Shown piece after piece: positions 23,402-32,007 of a stretch of DNA of 64,000 nt; the first letter of the stretch is position 1, and each line of letters opens with the position of its first letter. The stretch covers positions 1,922,001-1,986,000 of the forward strand of contig OZ244895.1 of the NCBI GenBank assembly GCA_965221555.1. The letters are read 5' to 3'. A program made the position numbers and the translations under genes. The DNA comes from JAJEAD01 sp965221555. Lineage in GTDB: Bacteria > Pseudomonadota > Gammaproteobacteria > HK1. The notes under the pieces were generated by a model, which was given only the letters and a program-made list of their open reading frames with translations, ran no database searches and was not told the origin of the DNA.

Positions 23402-24244
23402 TCAGGTCGCGGGAGAGAGGGACGCGAGGAATTCGCGCATTGCCGGCCAGTAACGGGGCGCCATGTGGATGTCGTTGTGGCCGGCGCCCGGAAGGAGCTC
23501 GAAGCGTCGCGCTCCCGCCCAAGCGTCCGCGAGGCGGCGCGAGTGGGCGGGAGGAATGAGCTGATCTCGTTCCCCCGCGAGCACCAGTACCGGTACGCCA
23601 ATCCGGGGGGCGAGCGCGATCGAGTCGAAGGGATGGCGCAGCATCGCCCCGACCGGCGCGAAGGGATAGGTCTTTGCGGCGATACGGGCGAGGCTGTCGA
23701 AGGGCGAAACGAGGATGAGCGCGCGCACTGGTCTTCGGGCCGCGAGCGCCACCGCCACTCCGGCGCCCAGGCTCTGCCCCAGCACGACGATGCGTTCGGG
23801 GTCGATGTCGTCGCGCCCCGCGAGATGCTGGTGGATGGCGAGGGCGTCGGAAACGAGCGCTCGCTCGCCCGGATCGCCCTCGCTTCCCCCGTAACCACGG
23901 TAGTTGAACGTCGCGAGGGACCAGGGCGCGAACTCTCCCGCGTCGAAAATCCTCCTGGAGACCTCCTCGGCATTGCCGCCGAAACAGATGACGAGTCCCC
24001 GGCGACCGGAACTTTCGTGGTGCCGCAACCAGCCCTGGAGACGGGTTCCGTCCGCGGCCTCGATTTCGAGCGCCTCGGTGTCGGGCAGGGCGGCGACAGC
24101 TTGCCGCACACCCTCCGGCAGCGGTTGGCGGTGGAAGATGAGGCGTTCCTGGAAGAGGTAGAGAAAGGCGCAGAGTCCGACATACACCACCGCCGCCACG
24201 AGCAGGAGTGGCAGGAGCGTGCTCTTGATGAAGCCTCCGTCCAC
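23402..24244 (-). CDS. Membrane-anchored alpha/beta hydrolase (BEM46/ABHD13-like)
   Basis: 280 residues from a GTG at 24244; an in-frame ATG at 24313 would add 23. The N-terminal membrane helix (LLPLLLVAAVVYVGLCAFLYLF) is followed by FQERLIFHRQP, typical of this family. Then come the oxyanion region CFGGNAEEV, NYRGYGGSEG, the nucleophile elbow GQSLGAGVAVALA, Asp in AGERDQLIPP and His in GAGHNDIH, a complete Ser-Asp-His triad. The substrate is unknown. It is antiparallel and convergent to TRAP operon 1 and divergent from TRAP operon 2. Confidence 0.85.
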   Translation of the reverse strand: MDGGFIKSTLLPLLLVAAVVYVGLCAFLYLFQERLIFHRQPLPEGVRQAVAALPDTEALEIEAADGTRLQGWLRHHESSGRRGLVICFGGNAEEVSRRIFDAGEFAPWSLATFNYRGYGGSEGDPGERALVSDALAIHQHLAGRDDIDPERIVVLGQSLGAGVAVALAARRPVRALILVSPFDSLARIAAKTYPFAPVGAMLRHPFDSIALAPRIGVPVLVLAGERDQLIPPAHSRRLADAWAGARRFELLPGAGHNDIHMAPRYWPAMREFLASLSPAT

Positions 24245-24451
24245 GTGATCTGTTTCCGAGCGACTCGCAGGCCCCGCATCCGCCCGCCCCGTTTCACGGC
24301 GTTGGGCGCGCATCTGACGGCAATGGTGTCTCCCCCCTGCTTCTGAAGTATATTGCGGCTTACACGCGCGAGCGGCAGGGGGAGTCCGGACTCGCTTGCG
24401 CCGTACTTCGCGCAATGCGCAAATCAGCACCTGAGCAGGATGGAAGAAACC

Positions 24452-25642
24452 ATGAAACGTCGAGACCTGATAAAGGGCGGCGCGGTTGGAGCGACCGCGG
24501 CGGCGGCCCTGACGCTTGCCGGCTGCGGTCAGCAGGACAAGGCGGAGATCGAGCGCCTCAAGGCGGAACTCGAGGAAGCCAAAGCCGCGACGGAAGCGGC
24601 AAACCAGAAGGCGGCGGAGGCCGCCGCGGTGGCGAAGGAGCGCGTCGAGATCGCCATGGTGACGACGTGGCCACGGGACTTTCCGGGTCTCGGGACCGGC
24701 GCTCAGCGCCTCGCCCAGCGTCTCTCCGACATGAGCGACGGGCGCATCCAGGTCGAGTACTTCGCCGCGGGTGAGCGCGTCAAGCCCTTCGACTCCTTCG
24801 ACGAGGTCGCGTCCGGCAACGCCCAGGCCTATCACGCGGCAGACTACTACTGGAAGGGCAAACACCCCGGGTGGGCCTACTTCACCGCGGTGCCCTTCGG
24901 CCTGACCTACACCGAGATTAACGCCTGGATCCGCTGGGGCGGCGGCCAGGAGCTGTGGGACGAGCTCGCCTCGGATTTCGATCTCAAGTGCCTGATGGCC
25001 GGCAATACCGGGGTGCAGATGGGGGGGTGGTTCCGCAAGGAGATCGACACCGCCAATGATCTCAAGGGACTCAAGATGCGCATTCCCGGTCTCGGGGGCG
25101 ACGTGATGGCGAAGCTCGGCGCCTCCCCGGTCTCGCTGCCGGGCGGCCAGATCTACGAGAACCTCGTCTCCGGCGCCATCGACGCCACCGAGTGGGTCGG
25201 GCCCTGGAACGACAGCTTCATGAAGTTCTACGAAGCTGCCAAGTACTACTACTATCCCGGCATGCACGAGCCGGGCTCGATGCTCTCCTTCGGGCTCAAC
25301 AAGTCCTTCTGGGAGGGGCTGTCACGCTCCGATCAGCTCACCATCGAGGCGGCGGCCTCGGCCGAGAACGACATCATGATGGCCGAGTACAACGCCAAGA
25401 ACGGCGAGCACCTGGCCAAGCTCATCAGCGAGCAGGGGGTGGAGCTTCGCGTCTTCAGCGACGAGATCTACGACAGCTTCGGCGAGGCGGCGGAGGAGGT
25501 CTTCGAGGAAACGCAGGCCCACAGCGACCTGGCCGCGCGCATCCACGCGAGCTTCGCAAAAGCGCGGGCCGAGGTCGGCGGCTGGGCGAAGGTCTCCGAT
25601 CAGGAGTACATGCGCCAGCGCAACCGGGTGCTCGGGCTTTAG
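24452..25642 (+). CDS. dctP: TRAP transporter 2, substrate-binding protein (TakP-like), Tat lipoprotein
   Basis: 396 residues. The N-terminus has KRRDLIKGG, a twin-arginine motif, and ends in LAGC, a lipobox, so the mature protein should be a membrane-anchored lipoprotein. A charged helical linker (KAEIERLKAELEEAKAA) follows. The fold motifs GGGQELWDEL, GNTGVQMGGWFRKEI, LPGGQIYENLVSGAIDATEW and YYYYPGMHEPGSM are those of the 2-oxo-acid/lactate-binding TakP branch, so a monocarboxylate ligand is likely. An ATG four codons earlier (24440) is also possible. A TATATT box lies at 24349-24354. A GC hairpin separates it from dctQ. Confidence 0.9.
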   Translation: MKRRDLIKGGAVGATAAAALTLAGCGQQDKAEIERLKAELEEAKAATEAANQKAAEAAAVAKERVEIAMVTTWPRDFPGLGTGAQRLAQRLSDMSDGRIQVEYFAAGERVKPFDSFDEVASGNAQAYHAADYYWKGKHPGWAYFTAVPFGLTYTEINAWIRWGGGQELWDELASDFDLKCLMAGNTGVQMGGWFRKEIDTANDLKGLKMRIPGLGGDVMAKLGASPVSLPGGQIYENLVSGAIDATEWVGPWNDSFMKFYEAAKYYYYPGMHEPGSMLSFGLNKSFWEGLSRSDQLTIEAAASAENDIMMAEYNAKNGEHLAKLISEQGVELRVFSDEIYDSFGEAAEEVFEETQAHSDLAARIHASFAKARAEVGGWAKVSDQEYMRQRNRVLGL

Positions 25643-25685
25643 CATCCTTCTCGCCGCGCTTCGTGCGGCTTGAGGCCAAAGACAT

Positions 25686-25713
25686 CGCGGCGGCGGGCTC
25701 CCCCGCCGCCGCG
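25686..25713 (+). terminator. Intercistronic hairpin between dctP and dctQ of TRAP operon 2
   Basis: CGCGGCGGCGGG-CTCC-CCCGCCGCCGCG: a perfect 12-bp all-GC stem with a 4-nt loop, no T-run. It occupies the same place as the hairpins in TRAP operons 1 and 3 and overlaps closely with the dctQ translation start region, so it could also limit dctQ translation. Confidence 0.75.
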
Positions 25714-25730
25714 GCGCCGTGGCGCAGGCG

Positions 25731-26768
25731 ATGAATGCCGGTTCCGGCGACGGTGTTCCGTCGCCCTCGCTTCGCACAAGCGCGGTCGCGCTTGCGAGCC
25801 GCGTCTTCGCGCTCTCGGTGGTGGCGATCACCCTCGCCTTCGTACTCAACGATTACCTCATCTTCTGGCGCGGCTGGCCCGGCGCCTTGCCGCTCTTCGC
25901 ACAGTGGCTGGGCGCGCCCCCGCCAGTGGGCGCCGACCTCTCGGCGTCGGGGGCCTCGGTCCGGGCCTGGCTGCAGGCGGCCATTTACCTGGCGCCGGTC
26001 GCCGCGCTCGCGCTCTACGCCTTCCTTACGCCCCGCCAGCCGCTGCGGGTGGACGCCGCCCGCCTCGACGCGCTCGCCGCCTACGTGGTGCGCGCGTCGT
26101 TCTGGTCGGTGCTGCTCATCGGATTTGTCGACATGCTCATCTCCTTCCTGCGCGTGGAAGACCTGCTCTTCGCGGTGGTGGGCGAGGACCTGAGCCGGGA
26201 GCTCGGCCGTTCGGTGTACCGCGGCACCCATGTGCACTTGCCCCTCATGGGGCTCGCTTTCCTCATCGCGCTGTGGACCCGTGGCCTGGACTTCATCTGG
26301 CTCGCCTTCCTGGTGGTGCTCGCCGAGTTCCAGATCGTCATCTCGCGCTTCGTGTTCTCCTATGAGCAGGCGTTCATGGGCGACCTGGTGCGCTTCTGGT
26401 ACGCGGGGCTTTTCCTCCTCGGGAGCGCCTACGCGCTGGTGAACGAGGGGCACGTGCGGGTGGACGTGTTCTACGCGCGCTTCTCCGCGCGCATCCAGGC
26501 CTGGTCCAACCTCGTCGGCTCGGTGGTGCTCGGCATTCCGCTTTGCTGGACGATTCTCGCCACCGGCATGTGGGGCAAGGGCAGCAGCATCAACAGTCCG
26601 CTGCTCTCGTTCGAGATCTCGCAGAGCGGATTCGGCATGTACGTGAAGTATCTGATGGCCGGGTTCCTCGTCGTGTTCGCGGTGTCGATGGCGGCGCAGT
26701 TCATGAGCTATGCGTTGAGCAGCATTGCGAAATTGCGCGGGGAAGAGGAGCCGGCCGGGACGGCCTGA
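25731..26768 (+). CDS. dctQ: TRAP transporter 2, oversized small permease subunit (DctQ family)
   Basis: 345 residues (349 if the GTG at 25719 is used), almost twice the usual DctQ length. The extra N-terminal half has about four hydrophobic segments (VFALSVVAITLAFVLNDYLIFW, AAIYLAPVAALALYAFL, FWSVLLIGFVDMLISFL and the start of the next helix). The C-terminal half is the standard DctQ domain with VISRFVFSYEQAFMGD, LVNEGHVRVDVFYARF and IPLCWTILATGMW. The product inserts in the inner membrane with DctM. No SD is seen for either start; the preceding hairpin ends 17 nt upstream. dctM starts 6 nt after the stop. Confidence 0.88.
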   Translation: MNAGSGDGVPSPSLRTSAVALASRVFALSVVAITLAFVLNDYLIFWRGWPGALPLFAQWLGAPPPVGADLSASGASVRAWLQAAIYLAPVAALALYAFLTPRQPLRVDAARLDALAAYVVRASFWSVLLIGFVDMLISFLRVEDLLFAVVGEDLSRELGRSVYRGTHVHLPLMGLAFLIALWTRGLDFIWLAFLVVLAEFQIVISRFVFSYEQAFMGDLVRFWYAGLFLLGSAYALVNEGHVRVDVFYARFSARIQAWSNLVGSVVLGIPLCWTILATGMWGKGSSINSPLLSFEISQSGFGMYVKYLMAGFLVVFAVSMAAQFMSYALSSIAKLRGEEEPAGTA

Positions 26769-26774
26769 AGTCGG

Positions 26775-29435
26775 ATGGAACTCTTCTTTCTCGCCGTTCT
26801 GATCCTGCTGATGGTCGGGGCGCTGAGCTCGGGCTTTCCGGTCGCCTTCGCGCTGCCGGGGTCGGCCATTCTCTCCATCGGACTCGCGGCGCTGTGCGGG
26901 TGGCTCTTCACGGGCGACCCGAGCGCGTACTTCGCCCAGGACGGACCAGTGGAGTGGCTGAGCGCGGGGGTCACCAACTTCCGCAGCCTCTACTGGGACG
27001 TCGAACGCGACACTCTGATCGCGATCCCGCTCTTCGTGTTCATGGGCATCATGCTCCAGCGTTCGAAGATCGCCGAGGACCTGCTGGTGACCATGGCGCA
27101 GCTCTTCGGTCCGGTGCCGGGCGGGCTCGGCATCTCGGTGGTCTTCGTCGGCGCGCTGCTCGCCGCCACCACCGGCATCGTGGGCGCGACCGTCATCGCA
27201 ATGGGGCTCATCTCGCTGCCCGCAATGCTGCGCAACAACTACTCCAAGCCGCTTGCGACCGGGACCATATGCGCCGCGGGCACCCTGGGGCAGATAATCC
27301 CACCCTCCATCGTGCTCATCATCCTCGCGGACCAGCTCTCGAGCGCCGCCGACCAGGCGAGCGCGGCGCGCAAGGCCGAGTACCGCGAATCGACCGGCGA
27401 GCTCACGATGCCCTCGCAGTTCGACATCACCTCGGCGAGCGCGGGCGACATGTTCATGGGGGCCCTGCTGCCGGGACTGGTGCTGGTCGGCCTTTACATG
27501 GCCTACATCCTGATCTCGGCGCTGCTGCGTCCCGAGACCGCGCCGCCGGTGCGCACGGAGGGGGCCTTCGATCGGCGTTTTGCGCTGCGGGTTCTGCTCT
27601 CCCTGGCCCCGCCCCTCACTTTGATCTTCGCGGTGCTCGGCTCCATCGTGCTCGGAGTCGCCACCGTCAATCAGGCCGGCGCGATCGGCGCGATCGGCGC
27701 GATGATCATGGCCGGCTACCGGTTGCGCGCCGGCGAGCGCGGCGCCTACCACCCCGCGATCCTCGCCGTGGTGTCCACCGCCGGCATCATTGCGGTGCTG
27801 TCGGTCTTCGACCTCAATGTCAAGAACATCCGCGACGAGCGCGATGCGCTCGGAATCGCGCTCGCGGGGGTTGCGGTGGCCGGCCTGCTCGTCGCCGTGA
27901 CGTGGAGCGCATGGCGCGCCTGGCGCATCGACGACACCCTGCGCGGGGTGATGATCGATACCGCGAAGACCACCTCGATGGTGTTCATCATCCTCATCGG
28001 GGCGGCGATGCTGACCTCGGCATTCCGGGCCTTCGGGGGCGAGGAGCTGGTGCGGGAATTCCTTACCGGACTGCCGGGCGGTTTCTGGGCCCAGTTCGTC
28101 GTGGTGATGGCGGTGATCTTCCTGCTCGGCTTCTTTCTCGATTTCATCGAGATCGCGGTGGTGGTGGTGCCGATCGTCGCGCCCATCCTTCTCGCCGATC
28201 CGGGAGCCAACATCACCGCGGTCTGGCTCGGGGTGATGATCGGCCTCAACATTCAGACCTCCTTCCTTACCCCGCCCTTCGGATTCGCGCTCTTCTACCT
28301 GCGCGGTGTGGCGCCGCCTTCGGTGCGCACCTTGCAGATTTACCGCGGCGCGGTGGCGTTCATCGTCCTGCAGCTCGCCGGTCTGGCCATCGCCGGCTAC
28401 TTCCCGGCCCTCGTAAACTACCTGCCGAACCGCATCTACCTCACCTCGGAGACCGCGCCGCCGCCGATGAACCCGCGCCTCCAGCACTGCATCGAGGACG
28501 GGGTGTTCACGATCTACGACGAGCGGGGGGCGGAACTACTCGGCGCAGTGCAGAGCATGCGCGGTCTCGACCTTTCGGCGCTGCCACAGGACTGGCGGGA
28601 GCGCCTCGACGAGCACTTCCACCAGGTGGGCGATACCTTCGCCCTCGTGGACGAGGTGCGCCGCACGGAAGCCGAGCGCGCCGCCTACGAGCCGGACTAT
28701 CGGCCCCTGCACCGCGAGGTGAGAAGAATCGAGAAGCAGCTCCGAAAGTTCGACGCGGAGCTGCGCGAGCTCGACAAGCGTCGCACGCTTCTCGAGCGCA
28801 GCGCAGGCGATGACGCCGACATCCGTGCGGTCGAGACAAGTATTGCGGCGACACAGGGCGAACGCAGCGCCCTTGCCGCCACCCTCCCCGCGGAGTGGAA
28901 GGACTCCCGCGCGAAGTACGTCGCGTTGCTCGAGGCGGAAAGAAAGGCGCGCACGGCGTACCGGCGCAACGTGGACGGCGCCTACGAGACGCTGGTGGCG
29001 CTGCGGGCCGAGGTCGCTCAGGCGGAGGACCTGGCGGTGCTGCGCGCGCGCATCGAGGCGTTGCCGGCGATCGCGGCGCAAGAGGAGCCGGAAACGGCGA
29101 TGGAGGCCATGAAGGAGGTCGAGGCGGTGATCGGGGATATCGATGGCGCGGGCGACATCGAGAGCCGTGTATCCAAGGCACGCCGCGCGCTCAAGGGCGA
29201 TCGGCCCGACCGCGAGGCGGCGGCCGGCCTGCTCGCCGAAGCGCTCTCGCTGCACGCGGAGTCGGTGGCTTGGCGCCGCGCGGCGGACACGGGACTGGGA
29301 GAGGCGCTGCGCCGCTACGACGAATCGCTTGCCGGCACCATCGGGCTTCGCATGCAGCGCCGGCTCTCCACGGACCAGGCCAAGGAGGTGGCGGCGTGCC
29401 AGGCCTCCCATCGCGACATATCGCTGAACTTCTGA
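26775..29435 (+). CDS. dctM: TRAP transporter 2, large permease (DctM family) with long C-terminal coiled-coil extension
   Basis: 886 residues, about twice the usual DctM. Residues 1 to about 560 are the permease: AIPLFVFMGIMLQRSKI, AATTGIVGATVIAMGL, ICAAGTLGQIIPPSIVLIIL, LGVATVNQAGAIGAIG and LNIQTSFLTPPFGFALFYLRG. Two internal insertions (the SAADQASAARKAEYRESTGEL loop and the segment near GYRLRAGERGAYHP) add to its length. From about residue 565 (NPRLQHCIEDGVFTIYDERG) comes a roughly 320-residue soluble region, largely charged helix with coiled-coil stretches such as VRRIEKQLRKFDAELRELDKR. Its function is unknown; it may sit on the cytoplasmic or periplasmic face and bind a partner. The frame is continuous, without signs of a fusion error. 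Confidence 0.9.
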   Translation: MELFFLAVLILLMVGALSSGFPVAFALPGSAILSIGLAALCGWLFTGDPSAYFAQDGPVEWLSAGVTNFRSLYWDVERDTLIAIPLFVFMGIMLQRSKIAEDLLVTMAQLFGPVPGGLGISVVFVGALLAATTGIVGATVIAMGLISLPAMLRNNYSKPLATGTICAAGTLGQIIPPSIVLIILADQLSSAADQASAARKAEYRESTGELTMPSQFDITSASAGDMFMGALLPGLVLVGLYMAYILISALLRPETAPPVRTEGAFDRRFALRVLLSLAPPLTLIFAVLGSIVLGVATVNQAGAIGAIGAMIMAGYRLRAGERGAYHPAILAVVSTAGIIAVLSVFDLNVKNIRDERDALGIALAGVAVAGLLVAVTWSAWRAWRIDDTLRGVMIDTAKTTSMVFIILIGAAMLTSAFRAFGGEELVREFLTGLPGGFWAQFVVVMAVIFLLGFFLDFIEIAVVVVPIVAPILLADPGANITAVWLGVMIGLNIQTSFLTPPFGFALFYLRGVAPPSVRTLQIYRGAVAFIVLQLAGLAIAGYFPALVNYLPNRIYLTSETAPPPMNPRLQHCIEDGVFTIYDERGAELLGAVQSMRGLDLSALPQDWRERLDEHFHQVGDTFALVDEVRRTEAERAAYEPDYRPLHREVRRIEKQLRKFDAELRELDKRRTLLERSAGDDADIRAVETSIAATQGERSALAATLPAEWKDSRAKYVALLEAERKARTAYRRNVDGAYETLVALRAEVAQAEDLAVLRARIEALPAIAAQEEPETAMEAMKEVEAVIGDIDGAGDIESRVSKARRALKGDRPDREAAAGLLAEALSLHAESVAWRRAADTGLGEALRRYDESLAGTIGLRMQRRLSTDQAKEVAACQASHRDISLNF

Positions 29436-29481
29436 TTACGCACCGCGCGGCTCGCGCGCAAGTGTTCCGAGGAACGGGCCC

Positions 29482-30765
29482 ATGAGCTTCGATCCCCTTG
29501 CCGTCCGCGACCTCTTCCCCGCCCTGTCGATACGAGACGAGGGCCTTTCCCGCATCTACCTCGACAACCCGGGCGGCACCCAGGTCCCGCAATCCGTGGC
29601 CGAACGGGTGGCGGGCTACCTGGTGGAGAGCAACGCCAACCTCGGTGGCGCCTTTCGTACCTCGCAGACTTCCGAGGCGGTGGTCGCGGAGGCGCGAGAG
29701 GCGATGGCGGACTTTCTGAACGCGCGGTCCGCGTCCGAGATCATGTTCGGCCAGAACATGACGAGTCTCACCCTGCACCTGTCGCGCTCGCTGGGCCGAT
29801 ACTTCCAAGCCGGGGACGAGGTGATCCTCTCGCGCATGGACCACGACGCAAACGTCTACCCGTGGGTGCTGATGGCGCGCGATTTCGGGTTGGAAGTCGT
29901 CTGGCTGCCCTTCGACACCGGAACCTTCGAGTTCGACTTGGGCGAGCTCGAGAAGCGGCTGACGAGTCGCACCCGGCTCGTGTGCCTGGGCGCCGCGAGC
30001 AACCTGCTCGGCACCATCAACGATGTGAAGGGCGCCGCGCGCATGGCGCACGAGGTCGGGGCGTGGCTGTACGTGGATGCGGTGCAGGCCGCGCCGCACA
30101 TCATCATGGACGTACAGGACATCGACTGTGACTTCCTGGTGTGCTCCGCCTACAAGTTCTTCGGGCCGCACCAGGGGATTCTGTGGGGAAGGCGCGAGGT
30201 GCTGGAGCGGCTGGAGCCCTACCGGGTCCGTCCCGCGCCGGCCGCCCTGCCGGACGCCTTCGAGAGTGGCACGCTGAGCCACGAGGGCCTGGCGGGCACC
30301 GCGGCGGCGGTGGACTATTTCGCCTGGATCGGCGAGACGATGGGACAGGAACATGATGCGGCCCACCGCGCTTTCGATGGCCGGAGGCGACACGTGCGCG
30401 CCGCGCTCGACCTGCTCTTCGCCCACGAACAGCGGCTCGGTCAGCATCTCATTGACGGACTGTCGCGGGTCCCGGGACTGCGCGTGCTCGGGATAAGCGA
30501 GCGGGAGGCAATGAGTCGCCGCGTGCCGACCGTCTCCTTTACCGTCGAGGGCGTGGCCCCCGCCTTCCTCGAGGAGTCGCTCGCGCGCCGCAATATCTTC
30601 GTCTGGAGCGGGTACTACTACGCGCTCGAGCCGGCCGCCGCGCTTGGCATCGCCGACACCGGGGGCGCCCTGCGCGTCGGTCCCGTGCACTACAACACGA
30701 AGGCCGAGATCGACGAGTTCCTCGACGCCCTGGACGCGACGCTGCGACGCTCGAATCGTGTCTGA
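29482..30765 (+). CDS. Cysteine desulfurase-like class V aminotransferase (VC1184/TIGR01976-type)
   Basis: 427 residues, PLP-dependent. YLDNPGGTQVPQSVAERVA opens the fold, WLYVDAVQAAPH carries the Asp that contacts the PLP ring nitrogen, and CDFLVCSAYKFFGPHQG the Schiff-base Lys. The C-terminal domain has RVPTVSFTVEG and FVWSGYYYALE, ending with GGALRVGPVHYNTKAEID. These match the cysteine-desulfurase-like subgroup whose substrate is not established; SufS/IscS proper differ at the active-site Cys loop. SD GAGGAAC. It lies 46 nt after dctM of TRAP operon 2, so it probably acts on the transported compound or a product of it. Confidence 0.87.
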   Translation: MSFDPLAVRDLFPALSIRDEGLSRIYLDNPGGTQVPQSVAERVAGYLVESNANLGGAFRTSQTSEAVVAEAREAMADFLNARSASEIMFGQNMTSLTLHLSRSLGRYFQAGDEVILSRMDHDANVYPWVLMARDFGLEVVWLPFDTGTFEFDLGELEKRLTSRTRLVCLGAASNLLGTINDVKGAARMAHEVGAWLYVDAVQAAPHIIMDVQDIDCDFLVCSAYKFFGPHQGILWGRREVLERLEPYRVRPAPAALPDAFESGTLSHEGLAGTAAAVDYFAWIGETMGQEHDAAHRAFDGRRRHVRAALDLLFAHEQRLGQHLIDGLSRVPGLRVLGISEREAMSRRVPTVSFTVEGVAPAFLEESLARRNIFVWSGYYYALEPAAALGIADTGGALRVGPVHYNTKAEIDEFLDALDATLRRSNRV

Positions 30766-30825
30766 GCGCGCCGGGCAGGCGCGGCGGTACGGGGCACACG
30801 CGAATCGCCCGGGGGTGGCGGCGTC

Positions 30826-30842
30826 GCTCGGGCCGCCCGAGC
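30826..30842 (+). terminator. Short GC hairpin after the TRAP 2 operon
   Basis: GCTCGGGCCGCCCGAGC is a near-perfect 17-nt palindrome (6-bp stem plus small loop) 60 nt after the PLP enzyme stop, followed by TCTCC. It is a candidate 3' end of the operon; no T-run. Confidence 0.35.
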
Positions 30843-30900
30843 TCTCCGCGCAACGCCCCGGCGCGAGACGCATGCGCCGGACTCACGGGATCTTCAGGGC

Positions 30901-31635
30901 GTGAGCCCGCACATCCACGTCATCGACGTCGAAACCACGGGGCTCGATCCCGAGGTCGACCGCATCGTGGAGGTCGCGGCGGTCACGGTGGCGCTCGAGC
31001 CGCACCCGCACGTGGAGGCGCTCTCTCTGGACACGCTCGTGGATCCGGAGGTTCCGATCGGCCCGCAGGCGCGCGCCGTCCACCATATCGGCGACGAGAT
31101 GGTGGCGGGCGCTCCGCGCTTCCGGGAGCTCGTCCCGCGTCTCGGCGAGCTCGCCAGCAGCGGCCCCTTCGCCGCGCACCGCGCCGCCTTCGACCGCGCC
31201 TTCACCGGCAGCCGACGGCCCTGGATCTGCACCTTCCGCCTCGCCCGGCATCTCTGGCCGGAGGCTCCGAGCCACGCCAACCAGGTGCTGCGCTACTACC
31301 TCGGGCTCGAGGTCGCGGAACACTTCGCGGGCGACGCGGGCATCGTCCCCCATCGGGCCGCGGGCGACGCCCTGGTGAGCGCGGCGCTGCTCATCAGGGA
31401 GCTCGGCCGGGCCCCGGAAGGGGGCGATCCGAGGCAGTGGGCGCTGGATCTCTCCGCGCGGCCCGCGCTGCTGCCGGTTGCGACCTTCGGCAAGCATCGC
31501 GGAGCGCACTGGGCGGACATACCAAGGGACTACATCGAGTATATGGCTGGCCAGCCTCTCGACGACGAGGACCTCGCGCATACCCTGCACCGCGCGCTCG
31601 CGGGCGAATTCGCGCCGCGCCCTCCCCCCGGCTGA
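30901..31635 (+). CDS. ExoX-like DEDDh 3'-5' exonuclease
   Basis: 244 residues from a GTG at 30901. Motifs: IHVIDVETTGLDPEVDRIVEVAAV (Exo I), a shortened Exo II region FAAHRAAFDRAFTG, and Exo III in GIVPHRAAGDALVSAALL with the final His and Asp. The C-terminal ATFGKHRGAHWADIPRDYIEYM matches the extra domain of E. coli exodeoxyribonuclease X, a nuclease acting on single-stranded DNA in repair. In Exo II the usual HN..FD reads AHRAAFD, so the catalytic Asp is conserved while the Asn is not. It stands alone 135 nt after the PLP enzyme and just before the repeat elements. Confidence 0.85.
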   Translation: MSPHIHVIDVETTGLDPEVDRIVEVAAVTVALEPHPHVEALSLDTLVDPEVPIGPQARAVHHIGDEMVAGAPRFRELVPRLGELASSGPFAAHRAAFDRAFTGSRRPWICTFRLARHLWPEAPSHANQVLRYYLGLEVAEHFAGDAGIVPHRAAGDALVSAALLIRELGRAPEGGDPRQWALDLSARPALLPVATFGKHRGAHWADIPRDYIEYMAGQPLDDEDLAHTLHRALAGEFAPRPPPG

Positions 31636-31654
31636 AGATCTCCCCGGCCCGCAC

Positions 31655-31820
31655 GTCTCACCGAACTTCGGTCGCTTCGGGCGCCACGATGCCATGGTAG
31701 CGGGGCGCACGGACCGAAAGACGCGCGAGTCGAAGCCGACACCAGGTCGAAGCAGCACAATGCGGGAAGGCCCGCGACCGCGATCACATTGGCGTGCGCG
31801 AGTCGAGAGATCGGTGAAAG
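31655..31820. repeat. Repeat element, tandem copy 1
   Basis: About 166 bp between ExoX and the second copy. Starts GTCTCACCGAAC and ends GATCGGTGAAAG, an imperfect terminal inverted repeat. It shares the exact 18-mer GCACGGACCGAAAGACGC (31707-31724) with copy 2, plus the tail ATCGGTGAAA-TT-CGGGTTAG with single-base differences. No open frame of merit is inside it. Confidence 0.75.
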
Positions 31821-31838
31821 TTGCGGGTTAGCCCGGAT

Positions 31839-32000
31839 GTTTCACCGATTTTCGTAGCGAGGGCGCCAAGATGCCGTGATAGTAAGGTGCACGGACCGAA
31901 AGACGCTGAAGGCGTAGCCGACACTACGTCGAAGCGGCTTGAGGGAGTACGCCTCGCTAACACGAGTAGATTGACGTCCGCAGTAGGAAATCGGTGAAAC
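31839..32000. repeat. Repeat element, tandem copy 2, with perfect terminal inverted repeats
   Basis: 162 bp bounded by GTTTCACCGATTT (31839-31851) and AAATCGGTGAAAC (31988-32000), a perfect 13-bp inverted repeat. It contains the 18-mer shared with copy 1 (31889-31906) and CTGAAGGCGTAGCCGAC shared almost exactly with the copy after csrA. Size and ends suggest a MITE-like or other non-autonomous palindromic element; no transposase is present in the window. The conserved tail TTCCGGGTTAG just outside supplies the stop codon (TTA on plus, TAA on minus) of the amidinotransferase gene. Confidence 0.78.
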
Positions 32001-32007
32001 TTCCGGG

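Noticed and set aside
25455..28487. Minus-strand open frame of about 1,010 codons opposite TRAP 2 dctQ/dctM
   Set aside because: Rich in His, Asp, Arg and Gln repeats as expected from the reverse of membrane-protein codons; no family motif, no SD.
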